Origin: Streptomyces sp. NBC_00102
GTDB taxonomy: Bacteria > Actinomycetota > Actinomycetes > Streptomycetales > Streptomycetaceae
NCBI RefSeq assembly: GCF_026343115.1
Contig: NZ_JAPEMC010000001.1
Coordinates: 1,984,001-2,048,000 of the forward strand
DNA length: 64,000 nucleotides
Reading direction: 5' to 3'
A program made the translations under genes and the position numbers. The first letter of the stretch is position 1; each line of letters opens with the position of its first letter. Under the pieces are notes generated by a model. That model had not been told where the DNA came from, did no database searches, and saw only the letters and a program-made list of their open reading frames with translations. Shown here piece after piece: positions 57,210 to 64,000 of the stretch.

Positions 57210-58346
57210 TCAGGCCCCAGGCGCCTCGGGGCGCTCCAGGACGATCATGACGGCGTCGTCGTCCAGGTGCCCTCCGACCCACTCCATCAGGTCCTCCCGG
57301 AAGCGGCCGAGAAAGGCGTCGGCGTCTTTCTCGGCCCAGCCGGTGATGCGCTCGGCGAGCGGGTAGAAGACGCCGGTGGCGTCGCGTGCTTCGGTGACCC
57401 CGTCGGTGTACAGCAGCAGGAGGCTTCCCGGCTCGAACGCGAAGCTGTCGACGTGGTACCTCGGATGCGCCAGCTCGCCCAGGCCGAGCGGGGGCGCGGG
57501 GTGGAGGACGCCCATCGTCGTCGGCCGGCCGTCGCGCAGGACGACCGGCGGGGGGTGCCCGCAGGCGACCATCTCGACCCGGCCGCCCTCGTCGGGGATG
57601 TCCAGAACGGTGGCGGTGATGAAGGTTTCTCCGTAGCGGCTGCTCTCGCCCGGCTCCATCAGGTCCCAGCACACGCTGCGGTCGAGGTAGCTCACCAGCT
57701 CGCCCAGGCTCGCCCGGCGGTGGGCCGCGACGCGGAACGCCCCGAGCAGCAGCGCCGCGTCGTTCACCGCCGTCATCCCCTTGCCGCGCACGTCCCCCAC
57801 GATCAGCCGGGTCCCGGAGTCGGTGCGCGCCGCCGCGTACAGGTCCCCACCGATCTGGGCCTCCGCCTCCGCCGCCAGATAGAGGCAGGCGACGCGCAGG
57901 GGGCCCAGCGCCCTGGGCAGCGGGGGCAGGACCACCCGCTGTGCGGTCTCGGAGACGTACCGCACCTGCGCCAGTTCCTTCGCCCGGCGCTCCCTCAGTA
58001 CGCAGAAGATCACGAGCATCACACCGACCAGCAACAGGGAGATGGCCTGGGCCTCGTGGTTGGCCGAGAGCAGCTCGCCGGGATCGCGCACCAGCCCGAT
58101 GACCGTCTGCACGACCACCGCCAGCGCGGCGATCAGCCCCACCGTCCGGGGCCCGGCGAACGAAGCGGTGACCGCGGGGGCCGCGACGAGCAAAGGTCCG
58201 AGGTGGATGTCGGACGGCGAGAGGATGTCGACCACCGACACCGCGGCGATCCACAGGACCGGGACGGCGATGAGGAACCGGCCCCGGCCCCCTCGCACCG
58301 CCCGGCCTCGCACCTCCCGACGAGGTCCTTCGCGGCGCTGTGACAT
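57210..58346 (-). CDS. Membrane-bound SpoIIE/PP2C-type phosphatase
   Basis: 378-residue protein with three or four N-terminal membrane spans (about 25-120) and a cytosolic PP2C-like SpoIIE domain. Metal-binding motifs are intact: IGGDLYAA, LIVGDVRGKGM and LLLYTDGVTEARD. Such phosphatases dephosphorylate anti-sigma-factor antagonists and are abundant in Streptomyces. No PAS/GAF sensor or kinase domain is attached, and no partner gene is adjacent. The longer reading upstream is not protein-like. Confidence 0.9.
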   Translation of the reverse strand: MSQRREGPRREVRGRAVRGGRGRFLIAVPVLWIAAVSVVDILSPSDIHLGPLLVAAPAVTASFAGPRTVGLIAALAVVVQTVIGLVRDPGELLSANHEAQAISLLLVGVMLVIFCVLRERRAKELAQVRYVSETAQRVVLPPLPRALGPLRVACLYLAAEAEAQIGGDLYAAARTDSGTRLIVGDVRGKGMTAVNDAALLLGAFRVAAHRRASLGELVSYLDRSVCWDLMEPGESSRYGETFITATVLDIPDEGGRVEMVACGHPPPVVLRDGRPTTMGVLHPAPPLGLGELAHPRYHVDSFAFEPGSLLLLYTDGVTEARDATGVFYPLAERITGWAEKDADAFLGRFREDLMEWVGGHLDDDAVMIVLERPEAPGA

Positions 58347-58553
58347 GACTCCTCTCTACACCGCCCCCCACCTGCACGCACGCGGACACGGGCGGGGACG
58401 CCGGGTGCCTTCTGGAGGGGCGGGCTGCCAGGGCCTTTCCTCGACTTCAGCGGCACCCTCGTCAAAACCGGCACCGACTCCCCAGTGGCCCGATGCCTCA
58501 CCGAGGTTCCGGGCCACCACCCAGATACCTTGCCCGCACGCGTGCTGCCCTGT

Positions 58554-59291
58554 TCAGCTGTGCCGCATCCAGACGTTGGGCTCTCGGTATACGCCGTGAT
58601 CGGCGGATCGGTCGACCCGAAGGAGACTCAGTCCTCCGGGAATCACGTAGTCGCCCGACTCCGGAAAAGCCATCCCTGTCCACTGTTCCCACTCGGTGAC
58701 CGTGCCCGTCATGGTCTGCGAAGCGGGAGCCGCCGCAAGAATCTTGGCACCAAGACGCTGATGGGTCCGTATCCACGGGTCGAGGGCCATCCCGTCCTCG
58801 CGGCTCCACCTCATGAAGGTCTCCATGGGTGTCAACGGATACTGGGCCTTCATCGTGGGGCGGACCGGTGCGATGACCTGGGCCAAGCCGGCGTCCTCGG
58901 CAGCTCGGCGCAAGGCTTTGAGGGTCTCTCCGGCAAGCCCGCGCCCCTTGAGTGACGGGGTGACGACGGCTCCGCAGATGACCAGGGTGTTGGCTTCGGT
59001 TCCCTGCTCGTGCCCTTCGACCGCACGGACAAGCGCTTGGGTATACCCGGTGGGCAGCATCTCGGTCAGACCGTCCCAGTGGATTGGCACACCCCAGCCT
59101 GATGCGACCGGCGTCTCGTCCTCATCCACCAGCGTGAGGTCCAGGCCGGCGAACCACGCACCGACCCTTCCTATGTACTCCTTCACCAGCCGGTCGGCGG
59201 TGATGAACTCCGGGAAGCCCTCACTGAAGAGCTCCTGCAGCTGCTCATCCGGCCACGTGCGCGCGTCAGTTCGCTCGATCGCCAATGCCAT
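58554..59291 (-). CDS. GNAT-like acetyltransferase, hypothetical
   Basis: 245-residue protein with a GNAT-like core: TLVICGAVVTPSLKGRGLAG contains the acetyl-CoA-binding V-x-x-x-x-x-G-x-G segment, followed by a helix (ETLKALRRAAEDAGLAQV). The rest does not match a named transferase. It is slightly less GC-rich than its neighbours. Substrate unknown. The start is divergent from a second acetyltransferase. Confidence 0.7.
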   Translation of the reverse strand: MALAIERTDARTWPDEQLQELFSEGFPEFITADRLVKEYIGRVGAWFAGLDLTLVDEDETPVASGWGVPIHWDGLTEMLPTGYTQALVRAVEGHEQGTEANTLVICGAVVTPSLKGRGLAGETLKALRRAAEDAGLAQVIAPVRPTMKAQYPLTPMETFMRWSREDGMALDPWIRTHQRLGAKILAAAPASQTMTGTVTEWEQWTGMAFPESGDYVIPGGLSLLRVDRSADHGVYREPNVWMRHS

Positions 59292-59455
59292 GCCTGTTCA
59301 TAACACAGAGGTTCGCGGCAGCAGCTGCACCATTTTCATCCCGTCGACAGTGCCGGCAACTGCTGGCACTGGTCCGAGAACCCGCTCCCAGCGGCGGTAG
59401 CAGTCCCGAAGAAAACGGCTTGCCTTGGGGATGGCGCTCAGATTGGCTGGGCAGC

Positions 59456-59995
59456 ATGGCCGAACTGCGTACCGATCGCCTCGTGCTCCGTCGATGGCAC
59501 GACTCCGACCTTGAACCGTGGGCGGCGATGAATGCTGATCCCGAGGTCCGGGAGCACTTGGGCGACCTGCTCACCCGTGAGCAGAGCAATGCCTCCGTGG
59601 CGGCGTTCCAGGCCGAGTTCGACCAGCGCGGCTTCGGATGGTGGGCGGTTCAGTTGCGGGCCACGGGCGAGTTCATCGGCTTCGCGGGCCTGGACCCGGT
59701 GGATGACGGGATGCCGTTCACGGGGGTGGAGATCGGTTGGAGGCTCGCTCGCTCGGCCTGGGGCCAGGGTTACGCCACCGAGGCCGCCCTGGCCGGCCTG
59801 GCCTTCGGCTTCGAAACGCTTGAACTCCCCGAGATCCTTGCGGTGACGACTGCCACCAACCTCCGTTCCCAAGCGGTGATGCGCCGGATCGGCATGACCC
59901 GCGACCCGGCTGACGACTTCGACGACCCCACCGCGCCCGAAGGGCCACTGCGTCCGAACGTGCTGTACCGAATCGCGCGTGGTGCGAGGGCCTGA
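59456..59995 (+). CDS. GNAT acetyltransferase, RimJ/RimL type
   Basis: 179-residue acetyltransferase with the RimJ/RimL layout: ELRTDRLVLRRWHDSDLEPW at the start, GVEIGWRLARSAWGQGYATEA as the acetyl-CoA-binding motif A, and ATTAT/NLRSQAVMRRIGM as motif B. It probably acetylates a protein N-terminus or a small amine; the substrate cannot be named. The ATG at 59456 fits the family start exactly. Confidence 0.88.
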   Translation: MAELRTDRLVLRRWHDSDLEPWAAMNADPEVREHLGDLLTREQSNASVAAFQAEFDQRGFGWWAVQLRATGEFIGFAGLDPVDDGMPFTGVEIGWRLARSAWGQGYATEAALAGLAFGFETLELPEILAVTTATNLRSQAVMRRIGMTRDPADDFDDPTAPEGPLRPNVLYRIARGARA

Positions 59996-60817
59996 CGCTC
60001 TCGGCTCGGCCGAGAGGATGGATCTTCCCGAGGGACAAGGTCACCCGGCGCAGCGCCCCCGACTACCGGGGCACTCGCCAGGAGCTCCGTCTGCGGCGGG
60101 CGGCGGTGGGCCGACTGTGACGGCGCAACGCAGTCGGCAAAACAGGGTGCTCGTTGGCAAATGAGCCCGCGGTCACCGTGCGGAGCGTCCAAGGCGGTGC
60201 TGGTATACACGGCGAAGGGTTCGCTGGGCGCCATCGTGGCTGGGTCCGTGAGAGTAGGCCGGCGTGATGTACGGCCAGGCCAAGGCCCCTCGGATTGTCG
60301 AGGAGCCGGTATGCGGGGAGGCCGGGGCGACGAGCAGTCCAGCAGTCCTGAGCCACATCACGTTGGAGAGAGTGGTGAAGGCGAGGCTGGAGCTGCGGGG
60401 ATTCAGCGTGCGGGAAGTCCGCGCCGGGGGCCTATCTCGATTCGTATGGCCTGGGGCGCACAGGATTCCGTGCACCTGACAAGCGTCTCACCGGTCCGGC
60501 TTCGCCTCTAGGGACTGCCGGAAACTCGCACGTCAGCGGCGGAACCGGACGACGTGCTAGGCGGCTGAGGGGCGCACGGCCGGTCGAAACGACCTCCGAG
60601 TGGACGCAAAATCTCCGCCGGGTATTCACACGAGCCTCATAACTGCTGGCTGTGCTTCTGTGCGCCCTGGCGGCGGCGTGGCAGGGAACCGACGATGGGC
60701 CCCGGTTCAGACAGACCGCCCGTACCTGGCGGCGTACACGGGCCGGGGTCGACCCGGTCTTCTTCGCGCGCCAGGTCTGCCGTTGGCGGCCCTGGGCGCT
60801 CCTTGGGAAGGACGTCC
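59996..60817. other. Long intergenic region, possible gene debris
   Basis: About 820 bases with no convincing gene. A 33-codon open stretch from about 60018 to a TGA at 60118-60120 (WIFPRDKVTRRSAPDYRG, then basic residues) reads like the end of a lost gene but cannot be assigned. The rest has frequent stops in all frames. The right end must contain the promoter of the secreted metalloprotease-like gene. Confidence 0.45.
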
Positions 60818-62377
60818 ATGTTAGGCAGACCCAAAGCGCTGCTTCGCCTGTTGGTACCTGCGTTGCTCGCCGCCGGCGCCCTGGTGCCGCTGTCGGCAGG
60901 CACCGCTTCCGCCGTGTCCCCGATCTGCGTGAGCGGCACGTTGCAGTTCGACTACCAGTCCGCCGAGGCGGGCACCGCGAAGCCGACGCTGACCCGGGGC
61001 GCCCGTAACGCCTCGGTCGAGCTGTGGGGTCGGGAGCTGGCGACCGAGACCGACCACAAGCTGAACGCCGGCACGCAGCTGACCGGTGCGGCCGACGGTT
61101 CGTTCAACCTCTGCTACACCCCCGTCAACACCACTTCTCTGAACCACGTGTTCGTGCGGTTCGCCACCCTCAGCAACCAGGTGTGGCGGGTCACCAACAC
61201 CAGCGGAACCGTCTACACCCTCGACACGCCGACGCTGACGAACGTATCGGCGAACGTCGCCCTCGGTGCGGTCAACCCGGCCGTTTCGGACCGGGCCTGG
61301 CACGCCTTCGACACCATCAACCTGCTCTGGTCGCAACGCGCCAACTCGACCACTCCGTGCTGGACGACCGCCGAGAACAACGCGGCGACCTGCACCACGC
61401 TGACGCTGCGCTGGCAGACCGGGTCCAACAGCGGCCCGTACTACGACCTGGGCAACAATATCTACCTGGCCGAGGGCGACCCGGACTCCGAGCACACCGT
61501 GCTGCACGAGGCGGGACACTTCTTCCAGCACCGGCTCTACAACAGCACGTTCCCCACCGTCATCAACTGCAACCCGCACTACATCCAGCTGGCGTCGTCC
61601 GCCACCTGCGCCTGGACCGAGGGCTTCGGCGACGCGGTGGCCGCCTATCTCCTGGGCGACCAGCGCTATGTGTTCCCGAACGGCGACTCCACCTCGTTCA
61701 CCCACAGCGCGGGCTGGCAGACCGGCGACCATGTGCAGGGCAACGTGGCTTCCTCGCTGCTCCAGTTGTGGAACCAGGTGGACGGCAGCTGGAACCGCAG
61801 CATCGCCACCCTGGCCGCGAACACGCCCTCGACCTTCGCCAACTGGTTCAAGTTCGTCCGACCGGCGGCCGTACCGCCGTTGTCCATCACCGGCGCCGCG
61901 CTGACCGCCGTGGACTCTCACGCCATCAATTACGGCCCCACGGTCGTCGGTGACAACGCCTACCACGCGCTCAGCAACGGCGGTGGCGTCGCGCTCCAGC
62001 GAGGAACGGGCTGCAGTGTTGCCGTTTCCGGGGTGGCCCAGTTCGCTGCCCTGGACACCACCCGGGCGTCCCAGCGCTGGAAGTTCGTTGCCAACGGCGA
62101 CGGTACCGTGCGGATCTACGACAGCTGCGCGATCCCGCTCTACCTGACCGCGCCGACCACCGCCGGCGGTCAGATAGCCCTCCAGGCCGTCAGTCTCGGC
62201 GCAGCCAACCAGCGCTGGACGGTGACGCAGAACGCGGTCGGTACCTACACCCTGACCAACCCGGCCACCGGCTACGTCCTGGACGGCAACGCCACTGCAG
62301 GGCAGGCGGTCACGGCCAACACCGCATCTGCCGGCTTGGCCAGCCAGAACTGGGCGTCGGTTTTCTCCATCTCCTGA
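60818..62377 (+). CDS. Secreted HExxH protein with ricin-type lectin tail
   Basis: 519-residue exported protein. A signal peptide ends near SAGTASA. The central domain carries HEAGH (230-234) and a downstream Glu in WTEGFGDAVAAY (about 268), the arrangement of gluzincin zinc peptidases. The C-terminal region (about 390-519) has QxW-like repeats (ASQRWKFVANGDGTVRIYDS, ANQRWTVT, ASQNWAS) of a ricin-B carbohydrate-binding domain. Probably a secreted protease attached to a glycan-containing target. Strong ribosome binding site GGGAAGGA. Peptidase family not determined. Confidence 0.82.
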   Translation: MLGRPKALLRLLVPALLAAGALVPLSAGTASAVSPICVSGTLQFDYQSAEAGTAKPTLTRGARNASVELWGRELATETDHKLNAGTQLTGAADGSFNLCYTPVNTTSLNHVFVRFATLSNQVWRVTNTSGTVYTLDTPTLTNVSANVALGAVNPAVSDRAWHAFDTINLLWSQRANSTTPCWTTAENNAATCTTLTLRWQTGSNSGPYYDLGNNIYLAEGDPDSEHTVLHEAGHFFQHRLYNSTFPTVINCNPHYIQLASSATCAWTEGFGDAVAAYLLGDQRYVFPNGDSTSFTHSAGWQTGDHVQGNVASSLLQLWNQVDGSWNRSIATLAANTPSTFANWFKFVRPAAVPPLSITGAALTAVDSHAINYGPTVVGDNAYHALSNGGGVALQRGTGCSVAVSGVAQFAALDTTRASQRWKFVANGDGTVRIYDSCAIPLYLTAPTTAGGQIALQAVSLGAANQRWTVTQNAVGTYTLTNPATGYVLDGNATAGQAVTANTASAGLASQNWASVFSIS

Positions 62378-62482
62378 CCCCGGCCACACCCCGGCCTGCC
62401 CCCGGCCCACAGGCGCAGGCTTCACATCCCCGACGGTCACTTGTGCCCGAGAGGGCTTTGCCCGGCCAGGGTGATCGTGCGA

Positions 62483-62518
62483 CCGGCCGTGATCGTCCTG
62501 TCGGGCGATCACGGCCGG
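62483..62518 (+). terminator. Terminator of the HExxH protein gene
   Basis: Perfect 13-base arms (CCGGCCGTGATCG and its complement) with a 10-base loop, about 105 bases after the stop codon. Confidence 0.75.
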
Positions 62519-63181
62519 GCGGGCAGAGCAACGGGGTGGCCGCGCAACCTTTGCGCGTCGAGTTCCTGTGGCGACCGGTAGCAGGCGGGCGGATCTCCGA
62601 GCGGACGCACCCGTCGCCGAGGACCGTCCGCCCGTCGGGGTGACCACTGGATCGCGCATCGGGCCTCGTGCAGGGGCTGGGCTGTGCGGCGGCGTCCGCC
62701 CCGCGCATTGATCGGTTGGCGCCTCCGGTGTACCCGAAGGCGACGGGATTCCGGGGCCCGGGGAGACGGCAGTGCTTTCCGGCGTCCGGCCCGTACCGCA
62801 GGACGCGTACGGGACCTCCTTCTGCCGGGCCACCAACCAGTCACTTACGGACAGCTTTCGTCTGTATGCAGACAGTTGCCGTTCTGTGGTGTCGGCGCCG
62901 GCCAGGCAGTCCGGATGATGCTCCTGCCCTCCCCGGGCCGCCGGTACCCGGCGAGTCCAGGACGGGGCAAGGCTGTTGCGGCCCGATTCGTGCCGCGGTG
63001 GTGCGCAGCGTGAGGCCGTTCTCCCCGGGAGCGTCCCGGGGGTGCGGTGCCTGATGTTCGAAGCCCGGCCCGGACGTTGCAGCAGACCGCTGCGGGCGGG
63101 CTTGCGTGGCCGCACTGCTGCCGGTCTTCCAGGCCCTACCGGGGCCGCCGACGGGTGCGGGTTCTTCGAAGGGAAAGCCCC
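62519..63181. other. Intergenic region before the YVTN protein gene
   Basis: About 660 bases without a supported gene. It must contain the promoter of the beta-propeller gene, most likely in the less GC-rich stretch near 62840-62890. Open frames here lack family resemblance. Confidence 0.5.
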
Positions 63182-64000
63182 GTGACAGCTGCACCTGCCC
63201 GACCCCGTCGTCCGCTGGCGTCGTGGAGACGTAAGCTGACCGCTGCCCTCGCCGGGAGCGCTCTGGCGGTGAGCGGACTGGTCGCCCTGGCGGCCCCGCC
63301 CGCGCAGGCGCTCGCGCCGGCCCCACTCGCGTACGTCACCGACCTGATGGCGAACCAGGTGTCGGTGCTGGACACCGCCACCAACACGGTCGCGGCCACG
63401 ATCCCGGTCGGCGGCAGCCCGATCGGGGCGGTGGTCTCGCCGGACGCGGCGAGCGTGTACGTCACCAACAACAGCTCCGACTCGGTGTCGGTGATCGACA
63501 CCGCGACCAACACCGTCTCCGCGACCGTCGCGGTCGGCGCGGGCCCGATCGGGGTAGCCGTCTCCCCCTCCGGGGACAGCCTCTACACCGCCGGCAGCGG
63601 CGCCAACACGCTCTCGGTGGTGGACACCGCCACGAACACCGTCACCGCGACCATCCCGGTCGGCAGCCAGCCGTTCGGTGTGGCGCTGACCCCCGACGGT
63701 GCGCGCGCCTACGTGTCCAACAACGGCGGCAACACCGTGTCGGTGGTCGACACCGTCACCGCGACATCCGTGGCGACCATCGGCGTCGGACAGAAGCCCA
63801 ACTTCATCGCGGTAACCCCGGACGGCTCCCGCGCCTACGTCGGCAACCAGAACTCGCACAACGTGTCCGTCATCGACACCACCACCAACACCGTCACCAC
63901 CACGATCCCGGTCGGCATCGGCCCCTTCGGCCTCACCCTCTCTCCGGACGGCAGCCGCGCCTACGCCAGCAACAACTCCTCCTCCTCGGTGTCGGTGATC
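63182..64000 (+). CDS. Secreted YVTN-type beta-propeller protein (cut by window edge)
   Basis: Partial gene, 273 codons open to the right edge. A signal peptide (basic start, then LAGSALAVSGLVALAAPPAQA) is followed by repeats of about 43 residues with the motif pattern VSVIDTATNTVSATVAVG and PDGARAYVSNN, the YVTN seven-bladed propeller family. At least five repeats are seen. The start is GTG after GAAGGGAAAG. These proteins are exported and often carry other domains at the C-terminus, which cannot be seen here. Function unknown. Confidence 0.85.
   Translation, partial: MTAAPARPRRPLASWRRKLTAALAGSALAVSGLVALAAPPAQALAPAPLAYVTDLMANQVSVLDTATNTVAATIPVGGSPIGAVVSPDAASVYVTNNSSDSVSVIDTATNTVSATVAVGAGPIGVAVSPSGDSLYTAGSGANTLSVVDTATNTVTATIPVGSQPFGVALTPDGARAYVSNNGGNTVSVVDTVTATSVATIGVGQKPNFIAVTPDGSRAYVGNQNSHNVSVIDTTTNTVTTTIPVGIGPFGLTLSPDGSRAYASNNSSSSVSVI

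Noticed and set aside
60821..63859. Very long minus-strand open frame (about 1000 codons)
   Set aside because: It is antisense to the HExxH and YVTN genes, rich in Gly, Arg and Val, and has no domain. High GC keeps the reverse frame free of stops.

Overview
The window is chromosomal DNA of a Streptomyces species. The evidence is very high GC with strongly GC-biased third codon positions, GTG starts, stop/start overlaps, many secreted carbohydrate-active enzymes, and typical streptomycete operator sequences (CebR-like, CsoR-like). No rRNA, CRISPR array or complete tRNA was found. The copZ-copA-citrate synthase-RecD2 order resembles the conserved streptomycete core; this is from memory, not a search.

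Left end, about 1-6370: an accessory or mobile region. It holds a conspicuously AT-rich soluble Ser/Thr kinase gene, a decayed transposase, and a minus-strand operon of five small unknown proteins plus a GntR regulator. A second GntR gene is divergent from this operon, across a 77-bp spacer with two CTAGT-type palindromes. The region ends in two tandem ~265-bp repeats, each encoding a 37-residue single-span membrane microprotein. The first repeat abuts a 3' fragment of a tRNA-Arg(UCU) gene with its terminator, which looks like the attachment site of an integrative element; the second stops inside the same anticodon loop.

About 6500-9070: four small genes of unknown function. 9074-16934: a secreted plant-polymer degradation block, with a clan GH-A glycosidase carrying CBM2 and a GH9-CBM3c-CBM2 cellulase divergently arranged around two CebR-type operators, followed by a GH3 enzyme with a PA14 insert. 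17087-29726: a peptidoglycan amidase, a VWA lipoprotein, an HxlR regulator with its divergent oxidoreductase, a hydrolase-ABC fusion with its permease, a fused HTH-receiver protein divergent from a CHASE3 sensor kinase, a DUF4291 protein and a secreted lamin-tail-domain protein.

29966-37540: a myo-inositol catabolic cluster (iolC, aldolase-like, iolB, iolD, mmsA on the minus strand; an iolE-like gene divergent). It lacks an inositol dehydrogenase, transporter and recognisable iol regulator inside the window. 37663-44947: a membrane protein with a divergent double-HTH TetR regulator, a small HTH protein, a zinc alcohol dehydrogenase, and an MMPL exporter with a divergent TetR regulator across tandem operators.

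45280-64000: a PrsW-type protease, copper chaperone and copper ATPase behind a CsoR-type operator, an unexplained structured transcript candidate, citrate synthase, RecD2 helicase, a secreted alpha/beta hydrolase, a SpoIIE-type phosphatase, two acetyltransferase-like genes, a secreted HExxH protein with a lectin-like tail, and the start of a secreted YVTN beta-propeller protein cut by the window edge.
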